Source: Chloroflexota bacterium
GTDB lineage: Bacteria; Chloroflexota; Dehalococcoidia; SM23-28-2; RBG-16-64-32
Direction: 5' to 3'
Assembly (NCBI GenBank): GCA_005880055.1
Contig: VBJS01000039.1
Location: 4,484 to 15,487 of the forward strand
DNA length: 11,004 bases
Shown: one piece after another, positions 1 through 7,076 of the stretch
Position numbering within the stretch: the first letter of the stretch is position 1
Layout of the letters: every line of letters begins with the position of its first letter
Made by a program: the position numbers and the translations under genes
Notes under the pieces: generated by a model
What the model was told of the DNA's origin: nothing
Databases searched by the model: none
The model's input: only the letters and a program-made list of their open reading frames with translations

Positions 1-248
1 GGCTTGGCGAACACCTTCGTCCCGACATGCCAGTGACGCCAGCGGTTACCGAGCTGGTTGCTGGCCCTGGTCACTAACGTCTTAACACCCCGAACAGCCC
101 GTTCACTTCCAGCTTCGATCTCAAGGACAGCTCCCGAAGCGAGCCTCATCATCTCCGATTTCAGCTGGTGGACATCCTCGTTGGTGCTGCCCCTGGCGTT
201 TGGCGTCGGTGCTTCCTTTTCGCTCACATGGCGCACCTGCAATGGCAT
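1..248 (-). CDS. Hypothetical protein, C-terminus beyond the window
   Basis: Reading the minus strand from an ATG at 248 gives an open frame of 82 complete codons that runs off the left edge. The start is well supported: an AAGGAGG ribosome site lies at 257-263, eight bases upstream. The protein begins MPLQVRHVSEKEAPTP, a polar, probably disordered N-terminus. From about residue 23 it looks helical (DVHQLKSEMMRLASGAVLEIE), then basic (VRGVKTLVTRASNQLG), then enters a tryptophan/histidine-rich stretch (RWRHWHVGTKVFAKP) that may begin a beta strand. I see no signal peptide or membrane segment and do not recognise the family. The alternating helical and basic composition would suit a small soluble nucleic-acid-binding protein, but that is a guess. 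It is divergent from the cupin gene at 506. Confidence 0.65.
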   Translation of the reverse strand, partial: MPLQVRHVSEKEAPTPNARGSTNEDVHQLKSEMMRLASGAVLEIEAGSERAVRGVKTLVTRASNQLGNRWRHWHVGTKVFAK

Positions 249-292
249 GTCAGCAACCTCCTTCGTTGACCCGATACGGCACTTGACCGGGC

Positions 293-310
293 GTAATCAT
301 TGCAGATTAC
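293..310. promoter_or_regulatory. Inverted repeat between divergent genes, possible operator
   Basis: GTAATC-ATTGCA-GATTAC is a perfect inverted repeat with 6-bp arms and a 6-base centre. It sits 45 bases upstream of the left-edge gene and about 37 bases before the proposed -35 of the cupin promoter. The spacing suits a dimeric repressor, but no regulator gene is adjacent and arms this short can occur by chance. Confidence 0.3.
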
Positions 311-346
311 CGGCTGCATGCGCTAGCGAAGATAATGGCGGCACGG

Positions 347-374
347 TTCACTTGCAGCCCGTACTTCGTATAAT
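347..374 (+). promoter_or_regulatory. Sigma-70-like promoter for the cupin gene
   Basis: A perfect TATAAT lies at 369-374. Sixteen bases upstream is TTCACT (347-352), matching four of six positions of TTGACA. Transcription would begin near 381, leaving a leader of about 125 bases before the ATG at 506. I saw no convincing structured element in that leader. Confidence 0.45.
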
Positions 375-505
375 CAGCTCAGTGAGCCGCTATTGAGAAT
401 ATGGTCACTACCGCCAAGTGCCGCCGAAGTTCTGTTGCCTTAAGGACGAGGCGAACAAGTTACCGGCGTGGCTCAGAATGAGTGCTCTGTGAAGGAGGCT
501 GATTC

Positions 506-877
506 ATGCGAGTGGGAACGGATGAACTGAACCCGTCGATCGATACGGAAGGTCTGAAGGTAAGCTCAGCGGTCTTCGGAGAAATGGTCGTCGCCTATCT
601 GCAGAGAAACGCCGCGATTGAAATGCCTCATCTGGCGAAGGGTCTTCCCGACGATGTCTGTCCCTGTCCTCATTGGGGTTACGTTGTCGCCGGTTCGATC
701 ATTATCAGCTACAAGGACCGGACCGAGGAACGAGTTCGAGCGGGCGATGTTTTCTACTGCCCCCCGGGGCATTATTATCGCTATGATGAGGACGCTAAAG
801 CTATCGAATTTAGTCCACTCGCCCAAATGGCATCGGTAGCACAAGTCATCAACCGCAACCTCGCCGAAGCACCTTAG
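506..877 (+). CDS. Small single-domain cupin protein
   Basis: The 123-residue protein reads as one cupin barrel. Its core (about residues 50-103) has the first cupin motif as CPCPHWGYVVAG (52-63), a variable strand, then AGDVFYCPPGHYYRY (79-93) and the closing EFSP (101-104). H56 and H89 could be metal ligands, with C52 and C54 nearby. The full HxH set of metal-rich cupins is not present, so the site may be reduced. There is no signal peptide, so it is presumably cytosolic. The ATG is supported by AAGGAGG at 492-498, seven bases upstream. The gene stands alone, downstream of a TATAAT promoter and 167 bases before the PIN-domain gene. Base composition appears less GC-rich than in the genes to the right, which may signal acquisition. 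Its substrate cannot be inferred; regulatory, isomerase and binding roles all occur among such cupins. Confidence 0.8.
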   Translation: MRVGTDELNPSIDTEGLKVSSAVFGEMVVAYLQRNAAIEMPHLAKGLPDDVCPCPHWGYVVAGSIIISYKDRTEERVRAGDVFYCPPGHYYRYDEDAKAIEFSPLAQMASVAQVINRNLAEAP

Positions 878-1044
878 CCGGCTCAACGATGTTCAAGCTG
901 ACCCTCCCTTGGTACCGAGTCACCGACTGATCCACGAAACCGCCGGGACTCTCGACGCGAACGATTACCCCGAGTGGGACACTCCCGTGGTTGAGTGGGT
1001 GCGGGCCCTCAGGCGAACACCGTCCATCCGGGGAGATTCGATTA

Positions 1045-1428
1045 ATGCTCTACCTGCTCGACGCGAACGCCGTAATCGAGTGGCTACGAGGCCCACCGCA
1101 CGTCGTTAGATTTTTCGAAGAGCTGACCCCGCCTGAAGACGTGGTAGCACTGAACGCCATCTGCGTTGCAGAAGTTTACTCGGGCCTCCGGCAGGATGGG
1201 CGTCTTCCCGCCGATCGGCTCGTAGCGAGCCTGCCCTACTGGGAGATCGACGAGGAAACGGCTAAGTTAGCCGGCGATTACCGGTATAAGTACGCCCGCA
1301 AAGCCCGGCCTCTCACCGTCAGCGACACGCTGATGGCTGCTCACGCTGTAACTAAGGAGGCGATTCTGATCACCGGCAACACTCGTGACTTCCCGATGCC
1401 GGAACTGAGGTTGCAGTCCCTGCTCTAG
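1045..1428 (+). CDS. vapC: PIN-domain ribonuclease, VapC-like toxin
   Basis: The protein is 127 residues, the usual VapC length, and is one PIN domain. The acidic residues expected to bind Mg2+/Mn2+ are visible: D6 in LLDANAVIEWL, E43 in CVAEVYSGL, D94 in TVSDTLMAAHA, and N112/D115 in ITGNTRDF. Proteins of this family are toxins that cleave RNA, often tRNA, and are held inactive by a small antitoxin encoded just upstream. I chose the ATG at 1045 because the conserved first strand MLYLLDAN starts there and a GGGGA ribosome site lies at 1030-1034; a TTG at 991 in the same frame would add 18 unrelated residues. No recognisable antitoxin precedes it (see findings), which is odd because all catalytic residues are intact. 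Its stop is four bases from the end of the convergent SnoaL-like gene. The family assignment is firm; toxin function is inferred. Confidence 0.88.
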   Translation: MLYLLDANAVIEWLRGPPHVVRFFEELTPPEDVVALNAICVAEVYSGLRQDGRLPADRLVASLPYWEIDEETAKLAGDYRYKYARKARPLTVSDTLMAAHAVTKEAILITGNTRDFPMPELRLQSLL

Positions 1429-1432
1429 CCGC

Positions 1433-1792
1433 TTAGGCCGCCGGCAGCGGGCCGAAGAAGCCGACGATGCTGCGCAGCCGGCCATCCTCCGCCACCTCGC
1501 CGATATCGATGCCCTCCATAGGCGCGGCGCTGTCCCGTTCCATTTTCCAGGCGAAGCGCAGGAGGCCGTGGTGCTCGTCGATGCCACTGGACGGCAGGAT
1601 CTTAGCGCCCGGCATTTGGGTGTGGAACTGGGCGATGAGCGCGATGAGCGCCTCGCGCCCTGCAGCGTGGGACATCGGGTCCGTGTAAGTCGCGCCGTCC
1701 TCCCACGCCCTCTCCAGCAGAGCGCGCCGCTCCTTTTCATCCGGCTCGTTCCAGGCGGCCATATAAGCCTCGACTGTGTCTTTCGTCGCCAT
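1433..1792 (-). CDS. SnoaL-like / NTF2-fold protein (copy 1)
   Basis: The 119-residue protein has the layout of SnoaL-like polyketide cyclase/NTF2-fold proteins: an N-terminal helix ending YMAAWNEPD (10-18), an acidic helix, the YTDPMSHAAGREAL turn, then strands carrying SGIDEHHGLLRFAW and the final VGFFGPLP. These small alpha+beta barrels hold a hydrophobic pocket. Members include isomerases, cyclases, hydrolases and proteins of unknown role, so no substrate can be named. I place the start at the ATG at 1792, with AAGGAGG at 1799-1805 six bases upstream; the frame continues to 1885 but the added residues look non-coding. It is paralogous to the protein at 7999-8376, sharing SGIDxHHxxLRFAW and GFFGxLP. 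It is divergent from the SDR gene by 70 bases. A TATGAT at 1814-1819 on the minus strand may be its -10 box. Confidence 0.85.
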   Translation of the reverse strand: MATKDTVEAYMAAWNEPDEKERRALLERAWEDGATYTDPMSHAAGREALIALIAQFHTQMPGAKILPSSGIDEHHGLLRFAWKMERDSAAPMEGIDIGEVAEDGRLRSIVGFFGPLPAA

Positions 1793-1837
1793 ACCTCGCC
1801 TCCTTCGCGCGAAATCATAGCATAGCGATTTGCCCTG

Positions 1838-1852
1838 ATCGGCCGATATACT
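1838..1852. promoter_or_regulatory. Palindrome and -10 box in the SnoaL/SDR divergent gap
   Basis: ATCGGCCGAT (1838-1847) is a perfect 10-base palindrome. It abuts TATACT (1847-1852), which fits a -10 box for the plus-strand SDR gene. The start ATG is only ten bases beyond that box and has no ribosome site, so the SDR mRNA could be nearly leaderless. A protein bound at the palindrome would cover the SDR promoter. The -35 region is poor, and a 10-base GC-rich palindrome is weak evidence alone. Confidence 0.3.
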
Positions 1853-1862
1853 ACGGCGTGCT

Positions 1863-2678
1863 ATGGCCGAGCCCATGGAAGGCAAAGTCGCGATCGTTAC
1901 CGGCGCCGGTCGCTACCGTGGTATCGGCCGGCATATCGCGCTCGGGCTCGCGCGACATGGCGCCGACGTGGTCGTCACCGGGTCGGGCCGGTCGCCGGAA
2001 AGCTTCCCGGAAGACGAGCAGAAGATCGGCTGGAGGGACATCGAGTCCGTCGCCGAGGAGGTCCGGACGCTGGGTCGCCGCGCGCTTCCTCTCGTTATCG
2101 ATATCCGGGAGGCGGCGGAGTGTGAGCGGCTGGTGGCGGAAACGAAGCGAGAGTTCGGCCGCATCGACATCCTCGTGAACAACGCCGCCGCCGGGCGCGG
2201 GCGGGACCGCGTGCCGCTCGTCCAGCTCGAGGAGAGCGAGTGGCGCCGCGTGATCGAAGTGAACGTGACGGGAACCTTCATGGTAACGAAAGCGGTGGCG
2301 CAGGCAATGATCGCGCAGGGAGAGGGCGGGCGAATCGTGAACATCGGGTCGATCGCCGGGCGCCAGGGGATGCCGATGTTCGGCGCCTATGCGGCCTCCA
2401 AAGCGGGGCTCATCTTGTTCACCCAGGTGCTCGCTGCCGAACTGGCCGCCCACCAGATCAACGTGAACTGCGTCTGCCCCGGACTCACTGATACCTACCG
2501 GATGGAAGACGTCACGCGGCCGGGCCCTATCCGCGACGCCGTCATGAACACGATCCCGCTACGACGCGCGGGCGAGCCGGAAGAGGTAGGGGAACTGGTG
2601 GCGTTCCTGTGCGGGCCGGACGCATCGTATATTCACGGCCAGACGATAAACATAGACGGCGGCCGTTTGATGATGTGA
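1863..2678 (+). CDS. Short-chain dehydrogenase/reductase (SDR), FabG-like
   Basis: The 271-residue protein is a classical SDR, an NAD(P)-dependent cytosolic oxidoreductase with a Rossmann fold. Visible motifs are the cofactor glycine motif TGAGRYRGIG (13-22), NNAA (106-109), N134, S163 in NIGSIAG, the YAASK pair Y176/K180, and PG at 206-207. N-S-Y-K forms the usual catalytic tetrad. The C-terminus IDGGRLMM is typical of FabG-like members. The glycine motif is longer than the usual TGxxxGIG by three residues, and residues 41-60 form an extended loop after the second strand. Substrate cannot be predicted; ketoacyl reductases, sugar and alcohol dehydrogenases share this pattern. Start choice: ATG 1863 has no ribosome site, and Met5 (1875) is an alternative. 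The gene is divergent from SnoaL copy 1, which could share a pathway, and converges on the GGDEF gene 28 bases away. Confidence 0.93.
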   Translation: MAEPMEGKVAIVTGAGRYRGIGRHIALGLARHGADVVVTGSGRSPESFPEDEQKIGWRDIESVAEEVRTLGRRALPLVIDIREAAECERLVAETKREFGRIDILVNNAAAGRGRDRVPLVQLEESEWRRVIEVNVTGTFMVTKAVAQAMIAQGEGGRIVNIGSIAGRQGMPMFGAYAASKAGLILFTQVLAAELAAHQINVNCVCPGLTDTYRMEDVTRPGPIRDAVMNTIPLRRAGEPEEVGELVAFLCGPDASYIHGQTINIDGGRLMM

Positions 2679-2706
2679 GGCGGTACTGACCTCCTCACGA
2701 TATGCG

Positions 2707-4278
2707 TTAGCCGGCTACGCCCGTGACGAGGGCAAAGCGGCCCTTGCCCTGGCCCTTCGCCCGGTACATCGCGCGGTCAGCCGCGCCCAGGAGGGTGTCG
2801 ATCTCACGACCGTCCTCCGGGTAAACGGCGACGCCGATGCTCGCTGTCAAGCGGAAGCGGATGCCGGCCGCGATCCAGTCGGTCTGGAGCCCGCTGAGGA
2901 TGCGCTCTGAGACGGCCAGCGCCTCCCCCTTTTCCTTAAGCCTGGGCAGGAGAATCAGGAATTCGTCTCCGCCCATGCGGGCAACCAGGTCGCCGCTGCG
3001 GACAAGCGCGCCCAGCTGAGCGGCCACTTCTTTCAGGACCAGGTCACCTTGCGCATGCCCGATTGTGTCGTTTACGTTTTTGAACCCGTCCAGGTCCACG
3101 AAGAGTACCGACAGCAACCCGTTCTCAGCCTGTGCCTGCGCCAGTTCTTCTTCCAGGCTTGCAGCGAACAGGTCTCGATTCGGCAGACCGGTTAGCGAGT
3201 CGTGATAGGCCATGTGGCGAATCGTCTCTTCGGCCCGCTTGCGTTCCGTGATGTCCGTTGCAACTCCGATGACGGAAGATACTCGGCCGGCGGCATCGCG
3301 TATGGGACAGAGCTCTGCCTCAAAGATAGTGCCGCCCACCTCAGCGACAGCTCTCACCCGTTCGCCACGCAGTGCCCGGCCGAAGTCGGCCACGATGCCC
3401 GGCACGTTCTGAAAGACTTCGGCAACCGGCCGGCCAATCACCTGCGCGGGCGCGATGTCGAGCCGTTCGAGCGCCTTGCCCTCTAAGAGCGTGAACACCC
3501 CGCTCGCGTCGGTTCTGAGCAGGATGAGCGGCGCCGCGGTCACGACAGCCCGCAACCGTTCCTCTTTGGCCTGAAGCTCTTCTTTCTGGCGATGGTTCTC
3601 TAGCGCCAGGCCAATAGCGTGGCCGATGCCAGCCAGCAGTTCCGCATCCTTCAGGTCGCTGTTTCGCCGATCACCGACGACCACAGCCACGCCGACGGTC
3701 CGGGTAAACGCGATGGCCGGAATCAAAGCCAGCACTTCGTCATCACCAGCGGCGTCCCCCGTCCCCTCAGGCAGCGGCTGGACGATTTGCGGCGACTTCG
3801 CTTGTAAGCAGGACTGGATGCGCGGTTCCAGCCGGAGGGCGAGCCGATGCGCGGTCTCTGCGTCCCAGCCCAATAACGCCGGTTGGCGATCGTCGGGCGA
3901 AGCAAAGAGGGCGGCCGCGCGGACGCCGATAAGCCGCTGAACGGAGAGGAGGCAAGTATGCATGGCTTCAGCCAGCGAGTCCGCGGCGCCGGCCTCCAGC
4001 AATACGACGCTGGGGTAGGTACTGCGCTTTCGGAGCTTCAGGCTTTGCCGAAAGATCAGCTCAATGGCCCCGGTAGCAACGCCGTAGCTCGCGGCCTGAA
4101 CGAACGCCATCTGGAAGAATGTGAATCCAACCAGGTAAAGATCGATGGGGGTGAAGACGAGAATGGCTGAATACACGCCCAGCCGGGCCCACGTCTTGAG
4201 GACGCGGACCTCCGTAAAGGGGTCGGACACGGGAACGCCAGCGGGACCCCGCTCGCGAGAAGGCTGAGACTTGAACAA
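2707..4278 (-). CDS. Membrane-anchored GAF-PAS-GGDEF diguanylate cyclase
   Basis: This 523-residue protein makes the second messenger c-di-GMP from two GTP. Order of parts: a short polar N-terminus; one or two membrane segments at about 33-76; a GAF-like sensor domain at about 92-228; a heteroaromatic-poor linker helix; a PAS domain at about 240-345 ending in GVATDITERKRAEE; and a GGDEF domain at about 355-517. The active-site signature is an intact GGDEF (436-440), with the metal-binding FVDLDGFKNVND at 393-404. R427-S-G-D430 lies five residues before it, the canonical inhibitory RxxD site, so product feedback inhibition is expected. No EAL or HD-GYP domain follows. The start is a TTG at 4278 with AAAGGT centred about ten bases upstream; no ATG occurs near the N-terminus. 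It is divergent from the antiporter gene (221-base gap). The signals sensed by GAF and PAS are unknown. Confidence 0.94.
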   Translation of the reverse strand: MFKSQPSRERGPAGVPVSDPFTEVRVLKTWARLGVYSAILVFTPIDLYLVGFTFFQMAFVQAASYGVATGAIELIFRQSLKLRKRSTYPSVVLLEAGAADSLAEAMHTCLLSVQRLIGVRAAALFASPDDRQPALLGWDAETAHRLALRLEPRIQSCLQAKSPQIVQPLPEGTGDAAGDDEVLALIPAIAFTRTVGVAVVVGDRRNSDLKDAELLAGIGHAIGLALENHRQKEELQAKEERLRAVVTAAPLILLRTDASGVFTLLEGKALERLDIAPAQVIGRPVAEVFQNVPGIVADFGRALRGERVRAVAEVGGTIFEAELCPIRDAAGRVSSVIGVATDITERKRAEETIRHMAYHDSLTGLPNRDLFAASLEEELAQAQAENGLLSVLFVDLDGFKNVNDTIGHAQGDLVLKEVAAQLGALVRSGDLVARMGGDEFLILLPRLKEKGEALAVSERILSGLQTDWIAAGIRFRLTASIGVAVYPEDGREIDTLLGAADRAMYRAKGQGKGRFALVTGVAG

Positions 4279-4499
4279 AGATTGGACCTTTCTCGCTTGT
4301 TGGATGCGATAGCGTGGCCTACCGTTACGCTGCGCCCCAAATCCGGCTATAGAGTCGTGTCTGACTCAGGCAGAAGAACTGACGGGCGCTAACCCCGGCG
4401 GGAGAACTCAAGGTTTGCGCGTACCGGCCGCGTCCCCTGCCGCGATTCACCGGCCCGGACGGGCGCACGGCTCGTGCGCTAGCATTGTCTTGAGCGCTG

Positions 4500-5735
4500 A
4501 TGGGCGAGATCACTGGAATCCTTGTGGACTTGTTCATCATCTTCGCCGCCGCGCGCCTGGCGGGCGAACTCTTCGTGCGGGTCAAGCAGCCGGCGATAGT
4601 GGGGGAGGTGTTCGCCGGTATAACCATCGGGCCACATGCCCTCGGCCTTATTGGCTCTCCGGACTCAGACCTGGTAACCCTCTTCGGCGACCACGAGGCC
4701 GCGAGACGGGCTCTGAACGTCGTGTTCGACGTAATCGCGGAACTAGGAGTGATCATCCTGCTCTTCTTCGTCGGTCTCGAGACGCGGCTGGATGACCTGC
4801 TGAGCGTCAAGGGCCGGGCGGCGGCGGCGGGGGTTCTCGGCACTATTCTGCCGTTCGCGGCGGGCTTTGGTTTCGTCTACGCGACCGGCCGCAGCGATGT
4901 TGAGTCTGCCTTCGTGGCGACTGCAATGGTGGCGACGAGCGTGGGCATTACGGCCCGCGTCCTGAGCGACCTGGGAGCGATGGCGTCTGACGAGGCCCGC
5001 GTGATCATCGGCGCAGCTGTGGTGGACGATATCCTCGGTCTGCTGCTTCTAGCCGTTGTCAGATCGTGGGGCAAGGGTGATGTGGACGTTGTCGAGTTGG
5101 CAATCACGGCGCTGGCCGCCGTTGCCTTCGTAGTTTTTGCCGCGATGGTGGGGACGCAGCTAATACGGCGCTACAGCATCCATCTGGAGCGGCTCCGCAT
5201 CGAGAACGCGCCGTTCGTGGCGGCCATTCTCTTGATGCTGGGCTTCTCGGCACTGGCCGGCACGATCGGGCTGGCGGCTGTAATCGGCGCCTTCATCGCC
5301 GGCATGATGCTTGCCGAGGCGGATGAGGCGTTAGAACTCCAGCGGCAGGCGCGGCCGGTCTACGAGTTTCTGGTGCCGTTCTTCTTCGTGGTTATCGGTA
5401 CGAAAGTTGACCTGGGAGCGTTTCAGGACACAGAAGTACTCGCGATCGCGGTCGCCGTCACACTGCTTGCCATTCTTACCAAGCTGGCCTCGGGCGGCCT
5501 CGCAGCCATTGGCCTCGGGCCGCGCTCCGCAGCAATCATCGGAACCGGGCGCGTGCCACGCGGCGAGGTCGGCTTCGTGGTAGCCGGGGTTGGCACCGGC
5601 ATCGGCGCGGTATCCGGCGACATGTTCGCTGTGGTTGTCTTCATGAGCATAGTAACGACGCTTGTCGCTCCTCCGGCCCTCGCCGCGCTTGTAGCCGGTG
5701 AGCGAGAAGCGGCTGCGACGCCGATGGAGGCCTGA
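4500..5735 (+). CDS. CPA2-family cation/proton antiporter
   Basis: The 411-residue protein is almost entirely hydrophobic, with roughly twelve to thirteen membrane segments, and fits the monovalent cation:proton antiporter-2 family (NapA/GerN/KefB membrane part). Key features: QPAIVGEVFAGITIGP (30-45), FFVGLET (89-95), the ion-binding pair D176-D177 in AAVVDDILG typical of electrogenic members, K328 in LTKLASG, and the GRVPRGEVGFV motif (350-360). It probably exchanges Na+ or K+ for protons across the cytoplasmic membrane; ion choice cannot be read from sequence. It stops after the membrane domain, without the TrkA-N/RCK domain of KefB/KefC, so it is a short NapA/GerN-like form. The ATG at 4500 lacks a clear ribosome site, but the first membrane segment begins within ten residues, so the start cannot be much later. 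It is followed immediately by an MFS gene. Confidence 0.92.
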   Translation: MGEITGILVDLFIIFAAARLAGELFVRVKQPAIVGEVFAGITIGPHALGLIGSPDSDLVTLFGDHEAARRALNVVFDVIAELGVIILLFFVGLETRLDDLLSVKGRAAAAGVLGTILPFAAGFGFVYATGRSDVESAFVATAMVATSVGITARVLSDLGAMASDEARVIIGAAVVDDILGLLLLAVVRSWGKGDVDVVELAITALAAVAFVVFAAMVGTQLIRRYSIHLERLRIENAPFVAAILLMLGFSALAGTIGLAAVIGAFIAGMMLAEADEALELQRQARPVYEFLVPFFFVVIGTKVDLGAFQDTEVLAIAVAVTLLAILTKLASGGLAAIGLGPRSAAIIGTGRVPRGEVGFVVAGVGTGIGAVSGDMFAVVVFMSIVTTLVAPPALAALVAGEREAAATPMEA

Positions 5736-5736
5736 G

Positions 5737-7065
5737 GTGGCCCTGGACATCGAAGACGTCCGCCTCCTCCGTAACCCGCGCTTCCGCAGGCTGCTGGAGG
5801 CGCGACTGGCTGGGCAGATCGCGCAGAACGCAACCCTGTATACGCTGCTGATACTGGTGGTGCAGGATACCGAGTCAAGCTTTCAGAGCACGCTCCTGAT
5901 CATCTCTTACACCCTGCCGGCGATGTTTCTCGCAATCCCAGCCGGCGCTCTGGCGGATGCGCTGCCAAAACGTCTCACGCTTACGACAGGCCTCCTCCTG
6001 AAAACGGCCGTGGCGGGCGGACTCGTGCTGTTCAGCGGGGATACGCTGTCTATCTTCCTGCTCGCCGCTGCCCTATCCGCCGTCAGCCAACTCTACTCGC
6101 CCGCCGAATCCGCTACCGTGACCGGGATCGTCCGTCGGGACCAGTTGCCGGCGGCAAACGCGCTCATGGTGCTGACGCTGGTGCTCGGGCAGATCCTCGG
6201 CATTGCGGCGATCGCGCCGCTCCTCCTTCGAACCGTCGGCCCCAGCAGCGTCTTCCTCGTCGCTACCGCGCTTTTCGCTCTCGCCTCGTACATCATCGGC
6301 TGGATGGCCTCCGACTTCAGTCGCGAAGAAGAGGCGGCAACGCGCCGGGCGGGGTTCATCAACGCGATGCAGGAAGGGTTCCGGGTCTTGCGGCAGGACC
6401 GTCACGCTTACCTCGCGATCGTTTACCTAACGATCGGGACAATGCTGCTGAAGGTGGTGGTTATCCTGCTCCCGCAGTACACCCACGACGTGCTGCGAAT
6501 TTCGACGAGGGACACGGTCTTCGTTGCGGCGCCGGCGGCGATCGGGGCAGGTGCCGGGATGCTGTTCGCGCCACTCGTCATCCGCCGCATCGGCGGCTGG
6601 CGGGTAGTAGCAGCAGGGCTCGTGCTGCTGCTTCTCGGTATGCTGGGGCTCGGCTTGGTGGTATACGTGCGAGACTTCATCGAGTCTAACATTAACCTGG
6701 GTATCGGTTTCGTGGAGCGGGAGGTGGGCGTATCCTCGGTGATTACCGTCTCCATGCTGCTTGCGATACCGCTGGGGTTCGCTTACAGCCTGCTCAGTAT
6801 CGGCGCGCGCGTGGTGATGAATGAGCGGGCTGCGCCGGAAACGCAGGGGCGGCTTTTCGCGATCCAGATCGCACTCGGCGACCTGCTTTCGCTCGTACCG
6901 TTGCTCGTGGTCGGAGCTCTTGCTGATGTTGCGGGAGTCCGGGCAACGCTATTGGCGGCCGCGGCGGCCGCCGTGCTGGCCGCGGCATATCTCACGTTCT
7001 CGAGGCGGCTGGGCCCAGGACAGCCGCTGCCCCGGCAAGCGCTGGATACCCGCCCCGCCGGTTAG
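5737..7065 (+). CDS. MFS exporter (EntS/MFS_3-like)
   Basis: A 442-residue major facilitator superfamily protein with about twelve membrane segments. Motif A between segments 2 and 3 reads GALADALPKR (70-79). A long charged central loop (SREEEAATRRAGF, then an amphipathic helix with EGFRVLRQDRHAY) separates the halves, as in EntS-like exporters. A second motif-A-like GALADVAG occurs near the C-terminus. Such proteins export small molecules using the proton gradient; the substrate is unknown. I place the start at GTG 5737, because GGAGG at 5726-5730 lies six bases upstream and the family's polar N-terminus ending LLRNPRFRRL begins there. A GTG at 5698 would overlap the antiporter gene and add 13 basic residues. 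Only one base separates this start from the antiporter stop, and the ribosome site is inside that gene, so translation is likely coupled. It converges with the XRE gene, 11 bases away. Confidence 0.92.
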   Translation: MALDIEDVRLLRNPRFRRLLEARLAGQIAQNATLYTLLILVVQDTESSFQSTLLIISYTLPAMFLAIPAGALADALPKRLTLTTGLLLKTAVAGGLVLFSGDTLSIFLLAAALSAVSQLYSPAESATVTGIVRRDQLPAANALMVLTLVLGQILGIAAIAPLLLRTVGPSSVFLVATALFALASYIIGWMASDFSREEEAATRRAGFINAMQEGFRVLRQDRHAYLAIVYLTIGTMLLKVVVILLPQYTHDVLRISTRDTVFVAAPAAIGAGAGMLFAPLVIRRIGGWRVVAAGLVLLLLGMLGLGLVVYVRDFIESNINLGIGFVEREVGVSSVITVSMLLAIPLGFAYSLLSIGARVVMNERAAPETQGRLFAIQIALGDLLSLVPLLVVGALADVAGVRATLLAAAAAAVLAAAYLTFSRRLGPGQPLPRQALDTRPAG

Positions 7066-7076
7066 CGCCGGCCCGA

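Noticed and set aside
991..1044. Upstream TTG extension of the PIN-domain gene
   Set aside because: The 18 added residues do not resemble the family, and the ATG at 1045 begins exactly at the conserved first strand with a reasonable ribosome site.
1851..2453. Long open frame on the minus strand opposite the SDR gene
   Set aside because: It is antisense to a gene with complete SDR motifs. Its product is His/Arg/Pro-rich without domain features, the usual shadow frame of GC-rich DNA.
5698..5736. GTG at 5698 as the MFS start
   Set aside because: It would overlap the antiporter by 38 bases and add a run of basic residues not expected in the family. GTG 5737 has a GGAGG at ideal spacing.
7057..7071. 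GCCGG/CCGGC hairpin at the MFS stop codon
   Set aside because: The stem is only 5 bp with no T-run; such stems are common by chance in GC-rich DNA.
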